46,787 nucleotides of DNA from Lachnospiraceae bacterium (GTDB lineage Bacteria; Bacillota; Clostridia; Lachnospirales; Lachnospiraceae): NCBI GenBank assembly GCA_022766245.1, contig JALEPL010000030.1, positions 1 through 46,787 on the forward strand. Direction: 5' to 3'. The translations under genes were made by a program, and so were the position numbers. The first letter of the stretch is position 1. Each line of letters begins with the position of its first letter. Below are positions 25,526 to 34,092 of this stretch, one piece after another. The notes under the pieces are model-generated. The model saw nothing but the letters and a program-made list of their open reading frames with translations, had not been told where the DNA came from and made no database searches.

Positions 25526-26344
25526 ATGAAGAACTTAACAAACCTCAAACAGTTATCTATTTTACTATTATTTTCGCTATGTGCAAGCATGATTTTTACC
25601 GGATGCGAAAAAAAAGAGCCACAACCGGCTCATGAGAATACTCCTCTGCCGGAAACAGTCCATGAAACCATCGACCCCGACACCGCAGATGTCACTTCCA
25701 AAAGCGATTCTATGACAAGCACAGAAACTTCCACTAAGCCATCCACCGCAGAGATGGAGTCCGGTTTCTCTCCCCTTACAGAGGATGATATCTACTCCTA
25801 TCTGCAAGGAATCAAATCTTTTGAAAAAGGCAACGAATGGGCAGGAAGCTGGTGCTATGAAGAAGCCGGCGGGCAGCAATTTTCCCAATTCGGCTGTGGC
25901 GTATGCTGTCTGTCCAATATGTACAGCACCCTTTACAGGGAAGACTGTCCTCCGGACATCATGTATCAGTGGGCACAACAATACTCCAACTACACACCGG
26001 ACGCCGGCGTGGGTGCCCTGAGCTGGGATCAGCTCGTCTGTGTCTGCAACTCATTGGACATCCCCTGTGAGCTATCAGAAAAGCCGGCAGACTATGCCGA
26101 ATTCCAGCAAATGGCAGCCTCCAATCAGACACTCCTAGTCCTGGTAAGCAGCAACAATGACGATACCATATGGCAGAATGTTCCCGGTCACTATGTCAAT
26201 CTCTGGCTCTATGACGCGGAAACCGACACGGTATTTCTCACGGATTCCAAGGGACCCAAAAACAACCGATGCCGTGTTCCCCTGTCAGATGTATATGCCG
26301 CATTAAAGACTTCCAGTTCCTTCCAGGTATTAAAAGTGCCTTGA
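25526..26344 (+). CDS. Lipoprotein with C39-like cysteine peptidase domain
   Basis: A 272-residue exported lipoprotein. The signal peptide ends in the lipobox FTGC (Cys27), followed by a Thr/Ser/Glu-rich linker (about 28-85). The C-terminal domain looks like a C39-type papain-like peptidase: the oxyanion Gln and nucleophile Cys124 in QFSQFGCGVCCLSN, the His in PGHYVNLWLYD and the Asp in FLTDSKGPK. The substrate is unknown; such surface proteins may cut peptides or act on the cell wall. The start must be the ATG at 25526 because the next Met is inside the signal peptide, yet no ribosome binding site precedes it. The stop codon lies inside the terminator stem. Confidence 0.78.
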   Translation: MKNLTNLKQLSILLLFSLCASMIFTGCEKKEPQPAHENTPLPETVHETIDPDTADVTSKSDSMTSTETSTKPSTAEMESGFSPLTEDDIYSYLQGIKSFEKGNEWAGSWCYEEAGGQQFSQFGCGVCCLSNMYSTLYREDCPPDIMYQWAQQYSNYTPDAGVGALSWDQLVCVCNSLDIPCELSEKPADYAEFQQMAASNQTLLVLVSSNNDDTIWQNVPGHYVNLWLYDAETDTVFLTDSKGPKNNRCRVPLSDVYAALKTSSSFQVLKVP

Positions 26345-26367
26345 CCCTAACCTGTCAAGGCACTTTT
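26335..26367. terminator. Bidirectional terminator overlapping the lipoprotein stop codon
   Basis: AGTGCCTTGAC (26335-26345) pairs perfectly with GTCAAGGCACT (26354-26364) around an eight-base loop, followed by TTTT. The flanking AAAA makes it work on the minus strand too, for cls. The TGA stop is within the left arm. Confidence 0.85.
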
Positions 26368-26371
26368 ATCT

Positions 26372-27916
26372 TTACATTAATGGTGCAAATAACCGCAAAA
26401 TACACTGCACACCGCGCAGTGCTGAATTTCTCTTGCCTGCATATTTTCCAGTCACTTCCTCTGCAACGGAAAACAACTCTTCAAAGTCCTTTCCCACATC
26501 CTTTACTGCCTGACCACCATAGAAGAGACATCCGTTTTCAAAATGAAGATACAGACTGCGGAAATCCATGTTGATGGTGCCCACAGCGGCAATCTCTCCA
26601 TCACATACAAACTGCTTAGAATGCAGAAATCCCGGCGTGTACTCATAGATGCGCACTCCTTTGGATGCCAATGCCGCATAGTTGCTGCGGGTAGCCTGAT
26701 ACACAATCTTTTTATCCGGAATTCCCGGTGTCACGATTCGCACATCCACGTCTCTTCCTGCTGCCAGGGTAAGCTCCCGCTGCATCTCATCGTCGATAAT
26801 CAGATACGGAGTGGTAATATACACCGATTTTTTTGCGTTTTTTATCAGGTTCAGATAAACATTTTCCCCGGTATATTCCTGATCCATAGGGGTATCCGCA
26901 TAGGGCTGCACAAAACTCGGATCCTTTGCCTCGTACTCATATTCCACCAAAAAAGGTGTCGGATCCTCCTGGGTCTTCTGCATGGTATTCCACATTTCCA
27001 AAAAAGTCACTGTCAGACTGCGCACTGCCTTTCCGGTAAGTCGGATGCCGGAATCCTTCCACTGTCCGTAGGGATGCGTATAGTTGAAATACTCGTCCGC
27101 CAGATTGTAGCCACCGGTAAATCCCACTTTCCCGTCCACCACAGTTATCTTACGGTGATCCCGATTATTCATAAACACATTCATCACCGGCATGAGAGGA
27201 TTAAACACTCTGCACTGGATTCCTTTGCTCTGCAGTCGTTTGGCAAAGGGCTTACTTAGAAAACCAATACTTCCCATATCATCATAAAAAACACGTACAT
27301 CCACACCAGCCTTGGCTTTTTCCTCCAGAATCTCCTCGATGCCTTGCCATGGCGCCGAATCCTCTATGGCATGATACTCCATAAAAATAAAATGCTCCGC
27401 ACTCCGAAGAGCTTCCTTCTGTGCCTCCAATGCTTTCACTGTATCGCCATAGTAGACCACATCCGTATCTGCATATACCGGATACCCGCAGATATTACGC
27501 AGATAACGGGTCTGATTATAAATTCCCAGATCTAATGACCTTAACTTCTCTGCATCCTCCGTATTTTCCGGTAAAGTTTGCATTAAATCAAACTGTTTAT
27601 GAGAAAAATACTTCTTAATAAAAACAATAGAACTCTCATTTCCAAAAATAAGAAACAGACACAGTCCCAAAACCGGGAAAACAAGGATTAACACAATCCA
27701 CGATAATTTGTAGGCAGAATTAATATGTTCTCCATAAATTCTAAGCGCCACCAGCAAAGCCAGCAGACTGGCAATGGTCGAGATTGCCGCATAATATTCC
27801 GTCAGTTTCATAGCCAACGCCACAATCCAAATCACCTGAAGCAGCACACTCAGTGCCACCACCGCCGCCCGTCCCACACTATTTTTCATACGCTGTCTGG
27901 ATTCTTCTGTTTCCAT
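26372..27916 (-). CDS. cls: Cardiolipin synthase (phospholipase D family)
   Basis: Condenses phosphatidylglycerol molecules to cardiolipin in the membrane. Two N-terminal membrane helices (about 12-32 and 38-60, then 68-88) lead into two phospholipase D domains. Each has an HKD motif: HRKITVVDGKVGFTGG and HSKQFVCDGEIAAVGTIN. The 514-residue length and the ending at LRLFAPLM fit the family. AAGGAGGG precedes the ATG by eight bases. It is convergent with the C39 lipoprotein gene and shares its terminator. Confidence 0.95.
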   Translation of the reverse strand: METEESRQRMKNSVGRAAVVALSVLLQVIWIVALAMKLTEYYAAISTIASLLALLVALRIYGEHINSAYKLSWIVLILVFPVLGLCLFLIFGNESSIVFIKKYFSHKQFDLMQTLPENTEDAEKLRSLDLGIYNQTRYLRNICGYPVYADTDVVYYGDTVKALEAQKEALRSAEHFIFMEYHAIEDSAPWQGIEEILEEKAKAGVDVRVFYDDMGSIGFLSKPFAKRLQSKGIQCRVFNPLMPVMNVFMNNRDHRKITVVDGKVGFTGGYNLADEYFNYTHPYGQWKDSGIRLTGKAVRSLTVTFLEMWNTMQKTQEDPTPFLVEYEYEAKDPSFVQPYADTPMDQEYTGENVYLNLIKNAKKSVYITTPYLIIDDEMQRELTLAAGRDVDVRIVTPGIPDKKIVYQATRSNYAALASKGVRIYEYTPGFLHSKQFVCDGEIAAVGTINMDFRSLYLHFENGCLFYGGQAVKDVGKDFEELFSVAEEVTGKYAGKRNSALRGVQCILRLFAPLM

Positions 27917-27945
27917 AAATTCCCTCCTTATTTCACATGGAAAAT

Positions 27946-28749
27946 TTAGTTTCCTGCACTTTCATAGCATCGAATCCCCCAGGTAAATACCCCATAAGCG
28001 ATTCCCAAAAATACCACCGCAATCACGCACTCCACACCAATGGTTGACATCGGACTAACCGTGCTCTTCAGGAAATAGCTGGCAGGCAGATACACCACAA
28101 AAGCAAACGGAATGATATAAGTAATGATGAACCGGATCCCCTTAGCATAAATCTCTGTCGGGTATTTTGCAAAGTTCGCCAGCTCGTAGGCCGTCTGCAG
28201 CACCGGACCGCTCCGTTTCATCCAAAAAGCCAGAGACGCAAACAAAAGCTTCACCGCTGTGTAAATCACCGCACCGGCAATGATTGAGATGATAAAAAAT
28301 AGAATGTGTACACCATCCACAATTACAATCCCCTTCGACAGAGACATAATCACCAAAATGGTTCCCACTGTCAACTCACCCAGTGCGTCCGGCTGCAGAC
28401 TCTCAAATATAATCTGTAAAAACACATTCATGGGCCGCAGCATATACCGGTCGAACTGTCCATTCACTACCAGCCGGTAAGCCACCAGCCAGATATTGTC
28501 CGTCAGCAGATGATCGATTCCCCTGGGAATCTGTGCAAATCCATAAATAAAAATCAACTGATCCAAGGTCCATCCCTTCAGCACAGGAATCTGCTGAAAT
28601 ACCAGAAACAAAAAAGCGATTCCCGATGCCTGGGTCAGGAAAAAACCAATCAGTCCTATGAGAAAATCTGCCTTGGACTGTACCAGCTTCTTAAAAAACT
28701 GGGCGATAAATACCCGGTATAATCTCATATATCTGCGTAATTCTTTCAT
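27946..28749 (-). CDS. ABC-2 type exporter permease (COG3694-like)
   Basis: Second membrane subunit of an uncharacterised ABC-2 exporter, 267 residues with about six hydrophobic segments. It begins with the short amphipathic stretch MKELRRYMRLYRVFIAQFFKK typical of this permease family. AGGAGGG precedes the ATG, and only four bases separate it from the upstream permease gene. The neighbouring ATPase and two unlike permeases form the COG4586/COG4587/COG3694-type set. The cargo is unknown. Confidence 0.82.
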   Translation of the reverse strand: MKELRRYMRLYRVFIAQFFKKLVQSKADFLIGLIGFFLTQASGIAFLFLVFQQIPVLKGWTLDQLIFIYGFAQIPRGIDHLLTDNIWLVAYRLVVNGQFDRYMLRPMNVFLQIIFESLQPDALGELTVGTILVIMSLSKGIVIVDGVHILFFIISIIAGAVIYTAVKLLFASLAFWMKRSGPVLQTAYELANFAKYPTEIYAKGIRFIITYIIPFAFVVYLPASYFLKSTVSPMSTIGVECVIAVVFLGIAYGVFTWGIRCYESAGN

Positions 28750-28753
28750 GTCA

Positions 28754-29572
28754 TCACCCTCCTAACACTACCAGTCTACGTGTAACTCGGTTCCAAAGTA
28801 CACTGCCCAGCACATAGAGGAACACCACCCACACCAGCTGTCTTGCCATGGCAAACATAAGCGCACTTCCAGTGTATTTTCCCAGATAAATCATAACCGG
28901 TGCATACACCATAGACGAAAATGGCATAAAATCAAACACTCTCTGCATCACCACCGGAAAAAAGCTGATGGGAATCAGTTCTCCACTGAGGAAGCCAATC
29001 AGTGCCTCCTTGATGAGCTGCATGCCATACATATAAGTAGTAACAAACGCCACCATACCAAAACAGAAATCAAACAAGACGAAAATCAAAAAACTCATAA
29101 TCACGCTGACTATGTAGCACAGAATATTAGGCAGAGGCGTAATCCCCATCCCCAATACTTTCGCCTTATAAATCTCCACGCCTACCCACACAAAAATCGT
29201 GGGCGCAAAAAAACGGTACAGCATCGTTCCCAATGCCTGTGAAATCAGACTCATGCGGTAATTGATGGGCTTAATCAGGTTCATGACCACCGAGCCCTCG
29301 GTTACATGATCTGCAATATAGTCTGAAATACTCACAAACACCATCTGGGTGGTAACATATGACATAAATACATATACCACCATTTCATCCTTTGTCAAGC
29401 CTCCCAGCATACTTCCATCTGAACTGCCGTAAATGGCCATCCACAGATAATAATTAATAAATGGTGTAAACAGCCAGCAGAGCATAAACAAATAGAAGCT
29501 GCCTTTGTAGGCCAGATTCCTTTTAAATTCGTTCTCCATAAAAGGGAGATATACTCTTAACTTTTTCTTCAT
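28754..29572 (-). CDS. ABC-2 type exporter permease (COG4587-like)
   Basis: First membrane subunit of the same exporter, 272 residues with six or more hydrophobic helices (for example SFYLFMLCWLFTPFINYYLW and ILCYIVSVIMSFLIFVLFDF). AAGGAGTG lies eight bases before the ATG. It is separated from the ATPase gene by 122 bases that contain a truncated family A repeat, an odd interruption inside an operon. No catalytic motif is expected. Confidence 0.82.
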   Translation of the reverse strand: MKKKLRVYLPFMENEFKRNLAYKGSFYLFMLCWLFTPFINYYLWMAIYGSSDGSMLGGLTKDEMVVYVFMSYVTTQMVFVSISDYIADHVTEGSVVMNLIKPINYRMSLISQALGTMLYRFFAPTIFVWVGVEIYKAKVLGMGITPLPNILCYIVSVIMSFLIFVLFDFCFGMVAFVTTYMYGMQLIKEALIGFLSGELIPISFFPVVMQRVFDFMPFSSMVYAPVMIYLGKYTGSALMFAMARQLVWVVFLYVLGSVLWNRVTRRLVVLGG

Positions 29573-29587
29573 TTACATACACTCCTT

Positions 29588-29614
29588 GTATCTGTTCAGT
29601 ACCTTCACAGATAC
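29588..29614. repeat. Truncated family A end inside the ABC operon
   Basis: The first 27 bases of family A (GTATCTGTTCAG...CAGATAC) are present, forming a 7-bp stem on their own, and then the match ends. It lies between the ATPase gene and the first permease gene. Confidence 0.7.
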
Positions 29615-29694
29615 CACTCCTTTACGTATTGCCCCCTCACGTTTGTTCAGCGGCATGTCGGTCGTCGCATTCCAAAACATGAACTTCTTTCATG

Positions 29695-30723
29695 TTAGCT
29701 CCTCCCTGTAGAAACCTGAATCCGATAATTATAGATTTCTTTTACAATCTCAGCCAATTCCGTCTCCTGAATCCTGATATCCCGCACTTCCATGTGCTGC
29801 ATCACGCAGCCAATCATGTCAGACACATGCATCCGATTCTTGTCAAATGAAATCTCAATGCTGTTATGCTCTTTGTCTGCCTGAATCTGATAATCCGACC
29901 GTGATACCTGCATCCATTCATGCAATGGCATTTCCATGGCCGCCTTCAGATCCCTTACTTCCATGGAGACTTTTCTCCGGGTACCATACTGCTCTTTTAA
30001 CTCTTCCAGACTTCCGTCATAGATTAGCTTTCCCTTATCGATAATAATAATCCGGCTGCACAGCTCCTCAATGTCCCCAATATCGTGGGTGGTGAGAATA
30101 ACCGTGGTGTGATACTTTTCATTGATTTCCTTGATTGCTTCCCGGATATTATCCTTCACCACCAGATCCAGGCCGATGGTGGGCTCATCCAGATACAACA
30201 CCGGCGGATTATGAAGAAGGGCTGCTCCCAAATCTGCTCTCATACGCTGTCCCAGAGACAGATTACGCACCGGTGTATGAATGAATTCCTTCAGGTTCAG
30301 CACACGATTCAAAAACTCCATGCGCTCCTTATAGGCCTCATCGGATACATTGTAAATCTCTTTTAAAATTGTGAAAGACTCACTCAAGGGAAGATCCCAC
30401 CAAAGCTGAGTACGCTGTCCGAATACCACACCGATATTCTGCGCATTTTTCTTCCTCTGCTTATTGGGGTCCACCCCATTTACCAGACAGTTTCCGCTGG
30501 TAGGTGTCAGGATTCCTGTCATCATTTTGATGGTGGTGGATTTCCCTGCCCCATTACTTCCTATGTATCCTACAATCTCCCCTTTTTTAATGTGAAAGGA
30601 AATATCGTCCACTGCCATCTTGTGCTCCTTCTCTCTGGAGAACAGTCCCTTAATGGCTCCGGACAGCCCCGGATACTTCTTTGCTGATACAAACTCCTTT
30701 GTTACATGTTCTACTTTAATCAT
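29695..30723 (-). CDS. ABC exporter ATP-binding protein (COG4586-like)
   Basis: ATPase of the three-part exporter. Walker A is GSNGAGKST, the Q-loop region VVFGQRTQLWWDLPL is typical of this subgroup, the signature is LSLGQRMR, Walker B is VLYLDEPTIGLD and the switch His is in LTTHD. A C-terminal extension of about 100 residues (from about 250) follows. The ATG at 30723 has GGAGG six bases upstream and gives 342 residues; the longer frame to 30750 lacks support. Upstream lie a family A fragment, a large hairpin and a small promoter-ORF-terminator unit that may control the operon. Confidence 0.92.
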   Translation of the reverse strand: MIKVEHVTKEFVSAKKYPGLSGAIKGLFSREKEHKMAVDDISFHIKKGEIVGYIGSNGAGKSTTIKMMTGILTPTSGNCLVNGVDPNKQRKKNAQNIGVVFGQRTQLWWDLPLSESFTILKEIYNVSDEAYKERMEFLNRVLNLKEFIHTPVRNLSLGQRMRADLGAALLHNPPVLYLDEPTIGLDLVVKDNIREAIKEINEKYHTTVILTTHDIGDIEELCSRIIIIDKGKLIYDGSLEELKEQYGTRRKVSMEVRDLKAAMEMPLHEWMQVSRSDYQIQADKEHNSIEISFDKNRMHVSDMIGCVMQHMEVRDIRIQETELAEIVKEIYNYRIQVSTGRS

Positions 30724-30754
30724 ATCTAACCTCCAACCTATACAAAACATTTTC

Positions 30755-30791
30755 GTATCTGTTCAGTACCTTCACAGATACGATTCGCAAA
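30755..30791. repeat. Truncated family A element before the ABC ATPase gene
   Basis: Thirty-seven bases match the left part of family A through GATTCGCAAA, then the match stops. The other end is missing. It lies about 30 bases before the ATPase start codon. Confidence 0.75.
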
Positions 30792-30815
30792 TTGTGCCTC
30801 TGATTAGCGGTCATC

Positions 30816-30848
30816 AAATGGTCATTTGTACAAGTACAATGACCATTT
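30816..30848. promoter_or_regulatory. Hairpin with 15-bp stem between the leader terminator and the ABC ATPase gene
   Basis: AAATGGTCATTTGTAC (30816-30831) pairs with GTACAATGACCATTT (30834-30848) with one bulged T and a two-base loop. It has no T-run. It could be a processing site, a second regulatory stem or an operator. Confidence 0.5.
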
Positions 30849-30864
30849 TCCTCGTCGCCATAAC

Positions 30865-30898
30865 AAAAAAAGCCGGGAACAACGAATCTGCTCCCGAC
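30865..30898 (-). terminator. Terminator after the 27-codon ORF
   Basis: On the minus strand GTCGGGA (30898-30892) pairs with TCCCGGC (30878-30872), one pair being G-U, directly followed by seven T (30871-30865). It ends the short transcript, or it may act as an attenuator for the downstream ABC genes. Confidence 0.7.
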
Positions 30899-30937
30899 TA
30901 TTACAGCGATAACTATATAACTGACAATACACCAAAT

Positions 30938-31021
30938 CTATATTCTGCTTGGTGCTCCCCAGGAGTAGTGATTCCATCTGATATTAATGAACTTGGTATT
31001 TGTTCTACGATTCATATACAT
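30938..31021 (-). CDS. 27-residue ORF with its own promoter and terminator; possible leader peptide
   Basis: No family is recognised. The peptide begins MYMNRRTNTKFINI and ends in WNHYSWGAPSRI; it is basic and aromatic. Support for expression comes from context. AAAGGAG lies nine bases before the ATG, a near-consensus promoter lies about 40 bases upstream, and an intrinsic terminator starts 39 bases after the stop. The predicted transcript is about 190 bases. Downstream on the same strand is the ABC exporter operon, so a ribosome-mediated attenuation leader, like those of some antibiotic-responsive ABC genes, is one possibility. A small secreted or regulatory peptide or an RNA whose ORF is incidental are others. 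Confidence 0.5.
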   Translation of the reverse strand: MYMNRRTNTKFINIRWNHYSWGAPSRI

Positions 31022-31059
31022 AGCAATCTACTCCTTTCTGTCAAAATTTTCCTTTGATT

Positions 31060-31088
31060 ATTATGTCATGGTGATGTAGATTTGTCAA
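31060..31088 (-). promoter_or_regulatory. Near-consensus promoter of the 27-codon ORF
   Basis: TTGACA (31088-31083), 17 bases and CATAAT (31065-31060) on the minus strand; predicted start near 31053. Confidence 0.75.
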
Positions 31089-31100
31089 TTAAAAATTTGA

Positions 31101-31130
31101 TTGTACAGATTTCCGTTGTACAGGTTTCCG
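31101..31130. repeat. Two tandem 15-bp direct repeats upstream of the small-ORF promoter
   Basis: TTGTACAGATTTCCG and TTGTACAGGTTTCCG are adjacent, differ at one base and are followed by a partial third start (TTGGGTT). They lie 12 bases upstream of the -35 on the minus strand, a suitable place for an activator or repressor site. Confidence 0.55.
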
Positions 31131-31221
31131 TTGGGTTAATACTCGTAGCTGGTGGTTCTGCCGCTGCTGTCTGGCTCTCCTTCTGTTTTATATAAAGTAC
31201 ATATACTAGTAATAATATCAC

Positions 31222-31520
31222 TCAATTTGAGACTTCTTTTTCTTTCCATATTACCTTTTCCTTCTTATACCGAAGAGACAGAATGGAGTCCAATAAACCA
31301 ACCAGGCCAAAGCTGACTTGATATTTTAAATTCCAAAGCATTATCTGCCTGGCCCTGGGATTCGCTCTGTGTTTCGTCACTGGCTGCACATAACATTGCT
31401 GCAAAAACTTTTTTCATTTTTCCGTATTTCATGAGGAACTCGTTTTCCAATACTATCCTGTTTACTTAACTCCCTTTTCGGATTGGTATTTCCGAGAATG
31501 AATCTCCTCCAACATATCAC
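31222..31520 (-). pseudogene. Possible remnant of a small secreted-protein gene
   Basis: The 400 bases between the small ORF's control region and the hybrid kinase gene hold no convincing gene. On the minus strand a short frame contains MKKVFAAMLCAASDETQSES, which looks like a lipoprotein signal start whose hydrophobic core and lipobox have been deleted. It runs for only about 60 codons and overlaps another 60-codon frame ending KKEKVIWKEKEVSN. A 17-codon frame (MLEEIHSRKYQSEKGVK) precedes it. This pattern suggests a decayed gene, but without a homologue it may be noise. Confidence 0.25.
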
Positions 31521-31532
31521 AATTACCACACT

Positions 31533-34073
31533 CTACCAAGAACGGATTACACTTTTCAATACGCGAATGACTTCCTCTATATCGATGGGTTTTGATAAAA
31601 ATCCATCCATACCACAAGCCTCCGCAGCCCTGCGATCCTCCTCAAAGGCATTGGCAGTCATAGCCAGAATCGGGATTTGGGAAAGCTCCTTATTCTCCAG
31701 TGCACGAATGCGCCTTGTGGCCTCATAGCCATCCATCACCGGCATCTGAATATCCATCAGAATCACATCATAATATCCTGCTTTGGATTCAGCCGCCCGT
31801 TCCAATGCCTCTTCTCCGTTTTCCACTGCATCGATTTGAAATCCGTAATCCTCCAAAAGCTCGCAAATGATTTCTCGATTTAGGTCATTGTCCTCCACCA
31901 AAAGCAAGTGTTTTCCATCAAAGCTAAGCGGCTTCTCACACATCGTACTTTTGTCCCGTTGTTTTTCCTCCATACAATGTTCCGGTAGCAGACGTAGGGA
32001 CAGACAGATAATAAACTCTGTTCCTTTCCCTTTTTCTGTATGAACCTCAATGGTTCCGCCCATAAGGTCGATAATATTTTTTGTAATGGCCATACCAAGA
32101 CCGGTACCCTGAATCCTGTCCACCGTGGAACTGCGCTCCCGTTCGAAGGGTTCAAAAATATTCTCTGCAAATTCCCGGCTCATACCGATGCCGTTGTCCT
32201 TCACACGGATTTCGTAAGCGCCTTGCCCACTGGTTTCCTCGGAATGCTGTGTCAAATGCATGGATATGACTCCGCCGGGAGGTGTAAACTTAATGGCATT
32301 GGAAAGCAGATTTAAAAGCACCTGGTTTAATCTTGTCTTATCGCAGAGTACATGCTGCTGTTTTACATCAATATCCATAGATAACTTCAGATGCTTTTCC
32401 TGAACCTGCCCACAGATAATCGTTTTTATATCACGAAAAATATCGGACAGATTTGTTTCCTGTTCCTCCAAATGAATCTTTCCACTCTCAATCTGGCTCA
32501 TGTCCAGCACATCATTAATCAACGAAAGCAGATGATTACCGGAGGCCTGAATCTTTCTCAGATAATCCTTTACTTTTTCCATATTCTCCACATTTGATTG
32601 CGCCAATGCCGCAAAGCCCAAAATGGCATTCATAGGTGTACGGATATCATGGGAGATGCTGGAGAGAAATGTACTTTTTGCCTGATTGGCCTCTCTGGCA
32701 AGATTCACTGCATCCTCCAGTGCCTGTTCACGCATGGCATCTGTGGTTTCGTCCACGATAGCCATTACAATCTCACCATCCTGCGGTGGGAATACAAGGA
32801 GACGAAGATATTTCTCGTCTGTACTTTTTTTCGGGCAAAACAAAAACCTGCCGAACTCAAATATCGTTTTCCCATCCCATTTTTGGAGAGATCGCTCCAT
32901 TTGTCTGTTATGAAATGTGTCAAACAGTTTTTTCAGATGATTTCCACGCAGGGCTGCAAAGGGAACTCCAAGCATCTCCTCTGCACTCTGGCTTACAAAG
33001 GTACACGTCCAGTTCCATGCATCCACCAATATATATACGCCCTGGCTATTGGTGGAAAGCACATTGATAATTCGCTCACGGCTGGATAATTTCCGGTCAG
33101 AATGTCTTCTCATCCACAGGGAATTTATCAGGAAAAAGCCAATGCACACCGCCATAATGAGCAGGTTCACTCCTACCGCAATCCACTTCACCTGCTGCAT
33201 ATATTCCATTCTTCCTCCGGCTATGGCAGAGCATTCTACCATTAATATCAAATGCCAGTCCATGATGTCCAGCGGTCGGTAACTCAATGCGTAGGAATAC
33301 TGCTCGTCGGACACATATACCGCCCCGGTTTCATTGCTATTCACCGCATTCTTGAGACTTTCCTCATCGGTAACGTTCTCATTTCCCTCAAATGACATCC
33401 CTCGGACGAACTGATAGAAGAAATAATTCTGGGTACGATCTGTGGGGATTTCCCCTTTTGTCTGAAACAGGGTACACCCCTGACCATCCACCACATAGGC
33501 TACTCCTGCACCACCATAGGTCTGCAGTCTCAGCACTTCCAGATAAGTATCCAACGTATATTCCATCATCAATATGGTATATTTCTGCTCTGTTACCGGT
33601 TGATCCAGTCGAATGGCAAAGTCCAGATAATCGCCGCCTGTAGTCTCCTGTCTCAGGCTACAGAACTCCTTTCCGTCCTTTAGAAGGGGGAGCATCCCCT
33701 CATCTATCTGCCGCCACCCCGTATTTCCTTCATCATCGAGACACTGTCCCTCTGCATTGATCAGCCATATCTGGCAGGCAACAGATTTCTCCCGAAGCTG
33801 GGCAATGGATTCCACCACGTCGGCTTCCGATGCCATGCTAAGCTTTGACAAGCTCAGACTTTCTATTTCCATAATAGACCACGTATCCGAAGTCCGGTTG
33901 TGAAAACTGTAATGAAGCTGCTCCGTATTTTCTACAATATGAGTAAGAGCCTCCTCATCTGCAGTTTTTCCCACCTGATCCACCAGGTAGTTCACCATAA
34001 ACCATGATGCAACCAGAGAAAGCAGTAGAAGAACAATCATGAGAAACCAATTGTGTCGAATTTGCTTTTCCAT
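31533..34073 (-). CDS. Hybrid sensor histidine kinase with C-terminal receiver domain
   Basis: An 846-residue membrane sensor. Helix one (about 10-30) and helix two (about 295-317) enclose a large extracytoplasmic sensor of about 260 residues, in the size range of Cache folds. A PAS-like domain (about 335-445) follows, then the kinase domain with His475 in SSISHDIRTPMNAILGF and the ATPase boxes NLLSNAIKFT, DNGIGM and GTGLGMAITKNI. A receiver domain carries Asp774 in VILMDIQMPVMDGYEA. No DNA-binding domain is attached and no separate regulator is adjacent, so output must go through another protein. The gene begins 19 bases after the solute-binding fusion gene and is probably cotranscribed with it. 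GGGGAG precedes the ATG. Confidence 0.92.
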   Translation of the reverse strand: MEKQIRHNWFLMIVLLLLSLVASWFMVNYLVDQVGKTADEEALTHIVENTEQLHYSFHNRTSDTWSIMEIESLSLSKLSMASEADVVESIAQLREKSVACQIWLINAEGQCLDDEGNTGWRQIDEGMLPLLKDGKEFCSLRQETTGGDYLDFAIRLDQPVTEQKYTILMMEYTLDTYLEVLRLQTYGGAGVAYVVDGQGCTLFQTKGEIPTDRTQNYFFYQFVRGMSFEGNENVTDEESLKNAVNSNETGAVYVSDEQYSYALSYRPLDIMDWHLILMVECSAIAGGRMEYMQQVKWIAVGVNLLIMAVCIGFFLINSLWMRRHSDRKLSSRERIINVLSTNSQGVYILVDAWNWTCTFVSQSAEEMLGVPFAALRGNHLKKLFDTFHNRQMERSLQKWDGKTIFEFGRFLFCPKKSTDEKYLRLLVFPPQDGEIVMAIVDETTDAMREQALEDAVNLAREANQAKSTFLSSISHDIRTPMNAILGFAALAQSNVENMEKVKDYLRKIQASGNHLLSLINDVLDMSQIESGKIHLEEQETNLSDIFRDIKTIICGQVQEKHLKLSMDIDVKQQHVLCDKTRLNQVLLNLLSNAIKFTPPGGVISMHLTQHSEETSGQGAYEIRVKDNGIGMSREFAENIFEPFERERSSTVDRIQGTGLGMAITKNIIDLMGGTIEVHTEKGKGTEFIICLSLRLLPEHCMEEKQRDKSTMCEKPLSFDGKHLLLVEDNDLNREIICELLEDYGFQIDAVENGEEALERAAESKAGYYDVILMDIQMPVMDGYEATRRIRALENKELSQIPILAMTANAFEEDRRAAEACGMDGFLSKPIDIEEVIRVLKSVIRSW

Positions 34074-34092
34074 CTCTCATCTCTCCCCAATT

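Noticed and set aside
30620-31057. 145-codon ORF on the plus strand
   Set aside because: It begins antisense to the ABC ATPase gene, runs through a repeat and a terminator, and lacks a ribosome site. The opposite strand has a complete small transcription unit here.
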